Shown here piece by piece: positions 17,035-23,973 of a stretch of 64,000 bases of DNA. The first letter of the stretch is position 1. Each line of letters begins with the position of its first letter. The notes beneath the pieces are model-generated. The model did not search any database. It was not told the origin of the DNA and worked only from the letters and a program-made list of their open reading frames with translations. The stretch lies in contig CALRWV020000001.1 of NCBI GenBank assembly GCA_943371965.1, positions 124,001-188,000 on the forward strand, in the 5' to 3' direction. The translations under genes and the position numbers were made by a program. Source of the stretch: CALRWV02 sp943371965. Lineage in GTDB: Bacteria > Bacteroidota > JABWAT01.

Positions 17035-18534
17035 ATGGCTAAAATATTTGACGACAGCAGACACGGTGGATTTCCGATGGAGGAATTTCTGAACCGTGGA
17101 AAAGAATCTTCTTCCCAATTTGATTCAGGAAGAACACCGCCTCAGGCAGTTGATGTTGAGCAGACTGTTTTGGGTGCTATTCTGATCGATCCGGATGCGT
17201 TGAACCGTGCGCTGGATGTTGTTGATGAAGACTGTTTTTACAAACCTGCGCATAAAATTCTGATGGAAACCATTATCGATATGAGTTCACGGAATGAACC
17301 GATTGATATGGTAACGATCACGCAGGAATTGAGACGGAAGAATCAGTTGGAAGCTGCCGGTGGCGCTGTTTATATTTCAGAGCTAACAAGTAAGGTTTCA
17401 ACATCAGCCAACATCGATTACCACGCCCGGATTGTTCTTGAAAAATTTATTCTCCGCCGTGTCATTACCATTGCAGGTGATCTTGCAAAAAATGCCTATG
17501 ACGGCGAAGGTGATGCATTTGATATTCTGGATCAGGCAGAACAGAAACTGTTTCAGATCAGTTCAGAAAGATTGCGTTTGGGCGCACAGTCGATTGGTTC
17601 AATTATTACCACAACTCTTGAACGGTTGGAATCCATTCACGGAAAAAGTGATGGCGTTACGGGAGTTGGTTCCGGTTTCGTTGATCTTGATAAACTGACT
17701 TCCGGTTTTCAGCCATCTGATTTGATAATTTTGGCTGCCCGACCTTCAATGGGAAAAACATCTTTCGCCCTAACATCTGCACTTAAAACGGCAATCAAAG
17801 ATAAAAACGGCGTTCTTATTTTTTCACTCGAAATGTCCGCACGTCAGCTGGTGGAAAGAATGCTGTGTTCTGAAGCCCGTGTTGATGCGCACCAGTTGAG
17901 AACCGGACGTTTGCCTGAAAGTGAATGGCCAAAACTTTCACGTGCAGCAGGACGGCTTTCAGAAGCTAACATCTTAATTGACGATACTCCGGGTCTTGGA
18001 GTTATGGAATTACGTGCAAAATCACGCCGTTTGAAAGCGGAAAAGAACATCAAAATGATTGTGGTGGATTACCTTCAACTTTTGCACGGACCCAAGAATT
18101 CACAGTCACGTGAACAGGAAATTTCTGCCATCAGCCGTTCATTAAAAGCTCTCGCAAAAGAGCTTGATGTTCCCGTAATTGCACTTTCTCAGCTTTCCCG
18201 TGCAGTTGAAGCCAGAAACCCGAAACGCCCAATGTTGTCCGATTTGCGTGAATCCGGTGCCATTGAACAGGATGCCGATGTTGTTATGTTTATTTACCGT
18301 CCTGAATTCTACGGTGAAAAGGAAACGGAAGATGGATCACCGGCAGAAGGAATGGCAGAAATTATAGTAGGGAAACACAGAAATGGTCCTGTTGGAACGG
18401 TTGTGCTTCAGTTCAACAAACAGTTTGCCGCATTCGAAAACAGAATTACACAATCCTACCAGTTGCATGAACCGGTCGGAGAAATGCCGATCAATCCTGC
18501 AGATTTCGGTGATGGCGGAAATGTACCGTTTTGA
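17035..18534 (+). CDS. dnaB: replicative DNA helicase DnaB
   Basis: A 499-residue ring helicase that unwinds the replication fork. The N-terminal domain (about residues 35-140) starts VEQTVLGAILIDPDALNRA. The RecA-like motor has Walker A AARPSMGKTSFAL, Walker B IVVDYLQLL, and the conserved ALSQLSRAVEAR and SGAIEQDADVVMFIYRPEFY. There is no intein; length is normal with a short N-terminal extension. The upstream gap is a word-repeat tract, so its promoter is not obvious. Confidence 0.97.
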   Translation: MAKIFDDSRHGGFPMEEFLNRGKESSSQFDSGRTPPQAVDVEQTVLGAILIDPDALNRALDVVDEDCFYKPAHKILMETIIDMSSRNEPIDMVTITQELRRKNQLEAAGGAVYISELTSKVSTSANIDYHARIVLEKFILRRVITIAGDLAKNAYDGEGDAFDILDQAEQKLFQISSERLRLGAQSIGSIITTTLERLESIHGKSDGVTGVGSGFVDLDKLTSGFQPSDLIILAARPSMGKTSFALTSALKTAIKDKNGVLIFSLEMSARQLVERMLCSEARVDAHQLRTGRLPESEWPKLSRAAGRLSEANILIDDTPGLGVMELRAKSRRLKAEKNIKMIVVDYLQLLHGPKNSQSREQEISAISRSLKALAKELDVPVIALSQLSRAVEARNPKRPMLSDLRESGAIEQDADVVMFIYRPEFYGEKETEDGSPAEGMAEIIVGKHRNGPVGTVVLQFNKQFAAFENRITQSYQLHEPVGEMPINPADFGDGGNVPF

Positions 18535-18540
18535 GAAGCG

Positions 18541-18598
18541 TGATGGGTAAGGAGTAATGGGTGATGCGTAATGCGTAATTTGTAATGAGTGATGTGAG
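18541..18598. repeat. degenerate GTAATG/GTGATG word repeat
   Basis: About nine imperfect units of the pattern G(T/G)(A/G)ATG(A/G/C)(G) in tandem directly after dnaB. A reverse-complement stretch of the same words (TTACTCATTACACATTA) occurs at 52,801-52,817. Confidence 0.75.
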
Positions 18599-18649
18599 TT
18601 TTTGAAGCTGATAAACGCAGAATATTTATGAATTATTTTTACAATCACG

Positions 18650-18675
18650 TCATACTGAGCGGAGTCGAAGTATGA
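18650..18675. repeat. small hairpin repeat overlapping the start of the DUF1460 gene
   Basis: TCATACT (18650-18656) and AGTATGA (18669-18675) form a perfect 7-bp stem around the loop GAGCGGAGTCGA. This looks like a member of the common 'ctgagcggagtcgaag' intergenic repeat class known from many environmental genomes. The ATG of the next gene (18,672) lies inside the right arm. Confidence 0.75.
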
Positions 18676-19511
18676 AATCAATTTTTTTCAGAATTCAAAT
18701 TCTCCTTGTTCCTTGTTCCCTGTTCCTTGTTTCTTTTCCAAGTTCAGCACAAAAAAATGTTACCCAGCTTGATTCCGTTTATACCTTAATTCAGCAGAAA
18801 AAATTATACGAACTTCCCATTGGTGACCGCGTTACTGAAATCGGAAAACTGTTTTTGGGAAAACCTTATGAAGCCTTCATGCTCGAAGGTGAGAAAGAAG
18901 AGCTGAAATATACTTTCGATAAATTTGACTGCGTGATATTTGATGAACTTGTTATTTCACTTGCTGAAATCAAGTCTGATTCTGAATATCAAAAACAGTT
19001 TGAAGAAAAACTGGTTCAACTCCGTTACCGGAATTCTGAAATTTCCTACCAAAACCGAAATCACTATTTTACCGACTGGATGAAACAGGCAGAGAAAAAC
19101 GGCATCCTTGGAATCCTGAAACCCGATGACATTGCGGTTCAGTCTGACAAGATCATCAATTTTATGTCCGTCCATCCAAAATCATATTCCAGATTGTCCG
19201 ATTCAACTGTTTTTTCTTCAATTCAAAAACGGGAAAATGAACTGACAACTGAGAAATTCTGGTATCTTCCATCCGAAAAGAAAAATGAATGGATTCCACT
19301 GCTTAAAAATGGTGACATTATCTGTTTTGTCACCAGAATTGAAGGACTTGATATTGCCCATGTTGGTATAGTCATCTTTATGGAAGGAAAACCCCATCTT
19401 CTGAATGCCCCCAGACCTGGGATTCCTGTTAGAATCAATGATGGTGATTTATATGAAACAATGTTGAAAAATCCCGGATATATTGGAGTTATGGTTGGAA
19501 GACTGAAATGA
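18672..19511 (+). CDS. exported DUF1460 amidase-like protein
   Basis: A 279-residue DUF1460 protein of the NlpC/P60-like cysteine peptidase clan. Members are N-acetylmuramoyl-L-alanine amidase-like enzymes acting on cell-wall fragments. The catalytic cysteine is in KFDCVIFDE (about residue 80). It is followed by LVQLRYRNSEISYQNRNHYF, and the histidine is in AHVGIVIF near the C-terminus. A signal peptide (MKSIFFRIQILLVPCSLFLV...) ends near SSAQ, so the protein is exported. Oddly, the start codon lies in a hairpin repeat and the hydrophobic core is encoded by a CTTGTTCC word repeat. The small gene at 19,508 overlaps its stop by ATGA. Confidence 0.82.
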   Translation: MKSIFFRIQILLVPCSLFLVSFPSSAQKNVTQLDSVYTLIQQKKLYELPIGDRVTEIGKLFLGKPYEAFMLEGEKEELKYTFDKFDCVIFDELVISLAEIKSDSEYQKQFEEKLVQLRYRNSEISYQNRNHYFTDWMKQAEKNGILGILKPDDIAVQSDKIINFMSVHPKSYSRLSDSTVFSSIQKRENELTTEKFWYLPSEKKNEWIPLLKNGDIICFVTRIEGLDIAHVGIVIFMEGKPHLLNAPRPGIPVRINDGDLYETMLKNPGYIGVMVGRLK

Positions 19512-19675
19512 AACGGGAAATGACAGAAGAACAAAAACGGTTACAGGGAAATAATCCGATACCCAATTACCCAATATCCGATATTAAAAGTGCTGAAGAA
19601 CCTGATTGCGATCCGGAAGAAGATGAAAAAGATGGCAGTATGGATCATTCTTGGGAGATGACAGATCCGGAATAA
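19508..19675 (+). CDS. small acidic protein, translationally coupled (55 residues)
   Basis: The ATG overlaps the stop of the DUF1460 gene as ATGA, a classic coupling arrangement. The product is acidic (segment EEPDCDPEEDEKDGSMDH) with one cysteine, no signal peptide and no membrane helix. The bases encoding NPIPNYPISDI form a repeated CCCAATTACCCAATATCC word. I recognise no family. Coupling supports real translation, but repeat origin of part of the frame leaves doubt. Confidence 0.45.
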   Translation: MKREMTEEQKRLQGNNPIPNYPISDIKSAEEPDCDPEEDEKDGSMDHSWEMTDPE

Positions 19676-19691
19676 AAACAGTTCAGGTGAC

Positions 19692-19877
19692 TCACAACTC
19701 CCTTTCCTCAAAAACCACATCTGCAATTTGACCTTCTTCAATTTTGTTGTGTACCCGTTTGTTATGCCAAATACCTATTGGAATCTGCTTAAATGCTTTA
19801 CATTTCCTTTTTTTACCATTCAAATCGATAGAAGCATCAAAATGAATACAAAAGAAACATTGGGGTGCAACTCTCAT
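19692..19877 (-). CDS. small Cys-rich protein, copy 1 (61 residues)
   Basis: Starts MRVAPQCFFCIHFD and carries the pattern CxxCxH ... CKAF ... IP ... H ... GQ ... EE, shared with the neighbouring gene at 19,889-20,086. The two are tandem paralogues. GAGG lies about 9 nt before the ATG at 19,877. The paired cysteines suggest metal binding, but no function is known to me. Both are on the minus strand downstream of the defence operon. Confidence 0.6.
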   Translation of the reverse strand: MRVAPQCFFCIHFDASIDLNGKKRKCKAFKQIPIGIWHNKRVHNKIEEGQIADVVFEEREL

Positions 19878-19888
19878 TGTAAACTTCC

Positions 19889-20086
19889 TCAAACTGATTT
19901 CTTTTCTTCATAAACCACCGGTTCTTTTTGCCCGGGAAGAATGGTATCATGTTTTATTCGGTTGCCGGTTATTGAAACAGGTATGATATCAAAGGCTTTA
20001 CATTGTAATCCGGATTCATAATGTTTGCAGGTATTGCAAACTGGAAATACCGGAAGTTCGTTATGGGAAATAAATTTATCATTCAT
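19889..20086 (-). CDS. small Cys-rich protein, copy 2 (65 residues)
   Basis: Contains CNTCKHYESGLQCKAF, then IIP, a histidine, and GQKEPVVYEEKK, parallel to the adjacent copy 1. Three cysteines plus histidine suggest a small metal site. Its stop is 11 nt before the copy 1 ATG. A palindromic repeat (20,100-20,174) lies just upstream of its start. Its last 41 bases match the truncated third copy at 20,347-20,388 in 35 positions. Function unknown. Confidence 0.62.
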   Translation of the reverse strand: MNDKFISHNELPVFPVCNTCKHYESGLQCKAFDIIPVSITGNRIKHDTILPGQKEPVVYEEKKSV

Positions 20087-20099
20087 ATTTCATTTTAAA

Positions 20100-20174
20100 A
20101 CCCGTCAGTTAAAACTGACGGAAATAAATGGTTCAGTTATTATTCATTTCCGTCCGCTTCAGCGGACGGCTCTT
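20100..20174. repeat. 75-bp palindromic element, copy A
   Basis: Two hairpins. The first is CCGTCAGTT / AACTGACGG with a 2-nt centre. The second, ending the element, is CCGTCCGC, loop TTCA, GCGGACGG, then CTCTT. Same length and orientation as copy B at 28,402-28,476. The first 27 bases are identical; the second hairpin differs at two base pairs, both compensated. It encodes the C-terminus and stop of the small gene 20,140-20,346 on the minus strand. Confidence 0.85.
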
Positions 20175-20346
20175 TGTTTGGACCAATGTCATCACGGATT
20201 TCTTCACCGCGTTCCGCCAGGATAATGAAAACGGCAGCCTGAAAATCACCACTCGTCCACTGAAGGGATTCCCTGAAAATCTTTTCTTCATCTGAATTCA
20301 TTTTCAGATTGGCAACATAGTTTTTAATTTTTGATTCGGTGATCAT
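20140..20346 (-). CDS. small helical protein (68 residues)
   Basis: Starts MITESKIKNYVANLK, with GAGG about 10 nt upstream, and continues through SGDFQAAVFIILAERGEEI. It is mostly helical and charged, with no signal peptide. The last dozen residues (NKEPSAEADGNE) and the stop are encoded by palindromic element A, so the C-terminus looks repeat-derived. The frame is also open upstream through a remnant of a Cys-rich gene. I do not recognise a family. Confidence 0.5.
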   Translation of the reverse strand: MITESKIKNYVANLKMNSDEEKIFRESLQWTSGDFQAAVFIILAERGEEIRDDIGPNKEPSAEADGNE

Positions 20347-20388
20347 TTTCTTTTCCTCGTAAACCACTGGTTCTTTCTGATCGGGAAG
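20347..20388 (-). pseudogene. C-terminal remnant of a third Cys-rich gene copy
   Basis: On the minus strand this encodes LPDQKEPVVYEEKK, nearly identical to the tail LPGQKEPVVYEEKK of copy 2. About 35 of 41 bases match. Homology stops sharply at 20,388, 17 bases before the end of the 5'-nucleotidase gene, and no cysteine part remains. This marks where the rest of the copy was lost. Confidence 0.7.
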
Positions 20389-20405
20389 TAAAGAATAAAC
20401 ACTAT

Positions 20406-21338
20406 TTATTTCAATTGATTCGCTATCCCAAAAGGAATATGGACTAATGGAATTTCTTTAATCGAAGTGTCCAAATGAGCTATTTGATCATCAAAAAACA
20501 GGTGTGGCTTTAACACTTCAAGAATTCTCCTTTTTTCGACACCCCCAAGAAAAAACATTTCGTCAACAGTTACACCCCAATCTTTTAATGTGTTAATAGC
20601 TCTTTCGTGAGATGGGGCATTTCTTGCGGTAATAATAGCTGTCCTCAAAATTTGTTTATACGTTTTATCTTCTGTAGACTTTTTTTGTTCTAATTTTTGG
20701 AAATATGCCAGTTTTTTAAAAAAATCAGAAAGAGGTCCTGGGTTGTGTGGCTTTTTTATATTTGCCGTCTCATGTTGATGGAATAAATCTAGATCGTTGG
20801 ATTCTTTAAAAACCTTTTCAGACTGGTCATCTGCAATCACTCCATCAAAATCAAATGCAACTCTTAGTTGATTATCTTTATCATCATCATGTATATCTGA
20901 TTTCAATATTCTCCCAGCTGGATAATTAGCCTTTATTGCGTTAAGAACATCACTTTCATTTGTTGATAAAAACAAAGAAATATTATAGGCTGGAATGTAC
21001 TCATAAGTTGATTTTCCCGACAAAAAAGCAGCTCTGGAAATATCAAGATTATGATATTTAATCGAATTAAAAATACGCAGCCCTGTTTCGGGGCTATTCT
21101 TTGAAAGAAGAACAACCTCAACAGGTAGTTTTTCATTATAAACAGAATTGATATTTAAAAATCTTCTGATAAAAGGAAATGCCAATCCCTTATCTAGAAC
21201 CTTTTCCTTATTATCCTCTTGGTATTTCCTGTAATTTTCAATTCCTTCTTCATTATAAATTTTATCTTCAAATTCTAAATTAAAAAGAGCATTTGAAGAA
21301 ACACCTACCACCAGTTTTTTATCAATTGGGTATGGCAT
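20406..21338 (-). CDS. cytosolic 5'-nucleotidase 1-like HAD phosphatase
   Basis: A 310-residue protein of the 5'-nucleotidase family (PF06189 type), which removes phosphate from nucleoside monophosphates. The HAD nucleophile motif is VAFDFDGVIADDQSE near residue 163. The threonine-bearing segment is RTAIITARNAPSHER, and the C-terminal acidic motif is HLFFDDQIAHL. The N-terminal segment LVVGVSSNALFNLE is also family-typical. It is the last gene of the six-gene minus-strand operon, 35 nt after the unknown gene. In a defence setting, nucleotide hydrolysis could deplete or signal, but this is inference. Confidence 0.85.
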   Translation of the reverse strand: MPYPIDKKLVVGVSSNALFNLEFEDKIYNEEGIENYRKYQEDNKEKVLDKGLAFPFIRRFLNINSVYNEKLPVEVVLLSKNSPETGLRIFNSIKYHNLDISRAAFLSGKSTYEYIPAYNISLFLSTNESDVLNAIKANYPAGRILKSDIHDDDKDNQLRVAFDFDGVIADDQSEKVFKESNDLDLFHQHETANIKKPHNPGPLSDFFKKLAYFQKLEQKKSTEDKTYKQILRTAIITARNAPSHERAINTLKDWGVTVDEMFFLGGVEKRRILEVLKPHLFFDDQIAHLDTSIKEIPLVHIPFGIANQLK

Positions 21339-21373
21339 TTTAATTTATCCTATTAAATAATTTAATCAATTTG

Positions 21374-22078
21374 TTATTCTCCAAATTCATTTTGAAAAAT
21401 ATAGGTCTTTACTCTATCTGAAAAATCCCAATAATCTATTTCTAATGGATCAATATTTAGAATAAAACTTCCCTTAATAGGGCTAACAAAAAGCTTACTT
21501 TCTATAGGCATTAGAGGCGGTTGACATCCAACTAAATGGTAGGTACTAAGTTCTGCAAACTTTTCGTCAGAATAATTAAACCAACCAGCCCTCATTAAAC
21601 TACCAGTAAATGCCCAAGTACGACCAATTAATAAATGTAAAGCGGATAAGGAATTCACAGTATCAATTAAAGATACAGAAGTAAAGTTTTCCATACGACT
21701 ATGCTTCATTTTATTATATATTTCCCACCATGTAGGGGCTTTTTTGGTCCAGTCTTCAAATGGATTTAATATCTGTATTTGGTTAATAAGAAATAAAATA
21801 CAGGTATTCTCTAATTCTAATTCTCTTTCCAGCAATTTTGAATATGATTTAAAATCATATCTCCCCTTTTTTTGCACATTGAATTTTAGTATTGATTCAA
21901 GTAAACTACAAGCTCCAATATGAATTGGAATAAGTTTTGGGGATATGATGGATTTGTTTTCACTGACGAATGGAACGTATTCCATAAATTGAACAAGTTG
22001 ATTCTCTAAATCAACAAAATTTGCAATTACAAAATCATTCTTAATACTGCTGTGATTTAACGGAAAAAAATTATTCAT
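21374..22078 (-). CDS. unknown protein in the defence operon (234 residues)
   Basis: No family recognised. The protein is largely helical, with LIPIHIGACSLLESIL, KLLERELELENTC and WWEIYNKMKHSRMENF standing out. The last resembles charged helix motifs of HEPN-like or abortive-infection proteins, but that is too weak to call. No signal peptide or membrane helix. The ATG at 22,078 is used; a TTG at 22,084 is possible. It lies 16 nt after the three-Cys protein gene (10 nt if the TTG is used) and 35 nt before the 5'-nucleotidase, so co-transcription with the defence genes is very likely. Confidence 0.75.
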   Translation of the reverse strand: MNNFFPLNHSSIKNDFVIANFVDLENQLVQFMEYVPFVSENKSIISPKLIPIHIGACSLLESILKFNVQKKGRYDFKSYSKLLERELELENTCILFLINQIQILNPFEDWTKKAPTWWEIYNKMKHSRMENFTSVSLIDTVNSLSALHLLIGRTWAFTGSLMRAGWFNYSDEKFAELSTYHLVGCQPPLMPIESKLFVSPIKGSFILNIDPLEIDYWDFSDRVKTYIFQNEFGE

Positions 22079-22094
22079 AACCAACTGTGATTAC

Positions 22095-22802
22095 TTAAGT
22101 TTGTGGCATATCATCATAAGTACGACCATTTAAAATCCGACCTGCTGCTTTTTTATTTTTGCCACCCCACTGTTTAAAGAAAAAAGCGACACCTGCTTTT
22201 TCACACTGATCTTTGATATCAGTTACCCAATCAGGATTCATTGGTCTAGGTGTATGACCACTTTCACCTCCAACAATTACCCAATCTATTTTCTTCAAAT
22301 TCAGATGTGGCAATGGACCTATTAAAGGTTCCAAAGATAAAAATTTAACTTTAGCATTTGTTTTTTGCAGGAACTTGATACGTTCTATGACTTTTTCATC
22401 TTCAACTGAAACGCCCATCCATATATTCTCTGACCATGTCAATTCTTCATGTAATTCAAAAAGGCGTTCGGCTCTTTTTGTTAAAACTTGAAAAATATGT
22501 TGCGGGTTTTCATTCATTACTTTAAATACTTTTTTTATAAAAGTTAAAGGAACTTCTTTATGAAAAAGATCGCTCATGGAATTAACAAAAACTGTCTTTG
22601 AAGTCTTCCATGTGTATGGAATATTCAATGAATTAGGATGTGTTTTAATCTTAAATCCGTCCTTGTATTTCTCTTGTCCCATTGCTTTTAAACGTCTAGA
22701 CATTATTTCAGCATAACAGAATTTGCATCCAGCAGAAATTTTATCACAACCCGTAGTTGGATTCCATGTCATCTGAGTCCATTCAATCGATGATATAGCC
22801 AT
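22095..22802 (-). CDS. DUF5131 / phage Gp37-Gp68-family three-cysteine protein
   Basis: A 235-residue protein with the radical-SAM-like N-terminal cluster GCDKISAGCKFCYAE (Cys19, Cys26, Cys29) that gives the 'three-Cys-motif' name. Other family blocks are WTQMTWNPTTGC, VFVNSMSDLFH, FQVLTKRAERL, GVSVEDEKVIERI, FLSLEPLIGPL, IVGGESGHTPRPM and FFFKQWGG. Members occur in phages and mobile islands beside TcmP; chemistry is unknown, though an iron-sulfur/SAM enzyme is presumed. Its ATG follows the TcmP stop with no gap, so the pair is tightly coupled. Confidence 0.9.
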   Translation of the reverse strand: MAISSIEWTQMTWNPTTGCDKISAGCKFCYAEIMSRRLKAMGQEKYKDGFKIKTHPNSLNIPYTWKTSKTVFVNSMSDLFHKEVPLTFIKKVFKVMNENPQHIFQVLTKRAERLFELHEELTWSENIWMGVSVEDEKVIERIKFLQKTNAKVKFLSLEPLIGPLPHLNLKKIDWVIVGGESGHTPRPMNPDWVTDIKDQCEKAGVAFFFKQWGGKNKKAAGRILNGRTYDDMPQT

Positions 22803-23942
22803 TTATTTTACTTCCAATAAACAAAAGTCTGAAATTATTACTGATTTTCTATGAGTTTTCCCATCAGTATAAATGGAATTTATTTTTCCAAGTTCAACCA
22901 GATATCTTAAAGCATTTACGTAATGCCTACCTGAGAAATCGCCTTTTACTTTTATATGGTGCAGATCAAAAAGCATTCTTGATGTCAACTTTTTCCCTTT
23001 AAATTCCTCTTCAATTAATTTACTAAGTGTTATCACATTTTGATCACCAAAATCTAATAAGCCACCTTTGTCTGTATCCATAATTTTGGCATCAAATGTA
23101 TAAGTACCATTTTTATCCAAAGTTGCGCCAATGTTATCAAAGTCGTGATATACTTGTTTTACAAGTTCGTATCCTTTTGAATGCTTAGTAAAATGAATGA
23201 TATAATGACTTGTAGCAGAACTGTCTTCCTCAATAAATCTAAAACTACAATAATAAAATGGATTTACTTTTAATGCTTTACGAAACTCATTTGCAAGATT
23301 ATCCATTATTAGGCTCAATCTTTCCTGTACGTTAGCAGTATATTTTCTATCCTTTCTTAATTCATCAATTGAAGTTGGAAATAATGATAACATTAAATCT
23401 TCAAACTTTTCGTTTTCTATTGCTGCTTGAATCCGTTTTATGTTTACAAATAAGAATATTTCATTACCAAAACCTTTTAAAAAATTTGCAAGAGATAAAG
23501 TATCTATTCCTTTATAACCCCATGGATCAAAAAATAATAATGTCGGTTTTTTATTGTCCTTATCAAATTTCTTATTTAGATAGTTTCTTATTCTATCATC
23601 CTCTCCAACTGTTAAATCACCAAATTTTGGTGATAATGTAAAAGTACCTTCTGGAAAGTGGTTGTGAAAATTTTCTTTGAGTGTATTGATATAGGTGTTA
23701 TCATTAAATGCTAATCTAACTTTTTGCTTCAACACCTTATCTTCGGCACATGCTTTTGCTATAAGTAGTGGAGTAGAATGATTATTATCTTTATAAATAC
23801 CGGGTCCAGAAAACAAATCAAGATATTGGACTTCCTTTCGTCCACTTTTGAGAATTATTTTACAATATTGAGGGAAATATTCCGCCACAATATTTGCTTT
23901 TATGCGCGATGAGGGTGTTTGACTATCAAAAAAATCATCCAT
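22803..23942 (-). CDS. three-Cys-motif partner protein TcmP
   Basis: A 379-residue TcmP-family protein. The segment QYLDLFSGPGIYKD resembles the SAM-binding motif I of methyltransferases, and LLFFDPWGYKG (about residue 138) resembles a catalytic DPxY-like motif. The middle contains IFLFVNIKRI and the C-terminal part looks like a winged-helix domain. TcmP is known only as the constant neighbour of the three-Cys protein; a modification role for DNA, RNA or a nucleotide is plausible but unproven. The gene abuts the DUF5131 gene and lies 31 nt after the Shedu-like gene. Confidence 0.88.
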   Translation of the reverse strand: MDDFFDSQTPSSRIKANIVAEYFPQYCKIILKSGRKEVQYLDLFSGPGIYKDNNHSTPLLIAKACAEDKVLKQKVRLAFNDNTYINTLKENFHNHFPEGTFTLSPKFGDLTVGEDDRIRNYLNKKFDKDNKKPTLLFFDPWGYKGIDTLSLANFLKGFGNEIFLFVNIKRIQAAIENEKFEDLMLSLFPTSIDELRKDRKYTANVQERLSLIMDNLANEFRKALKVNPFYYCSFRFIEEDSSATSHYIIHFTKHSKGYELVKQVYHDFDNIGATLDKNGTYTFDAKIMDTDKGGLLDFGDQNVITLSKLIEEEFKGKKLTSRMLFDLHHIKVKGDFSGRHYVNALRYLVELGKINSIYTDGKTHRKSVIISDFCLLEVK

Positions 23943-23973
23943 TGATTTCTACCTACCATTTAAAAATAAATTA

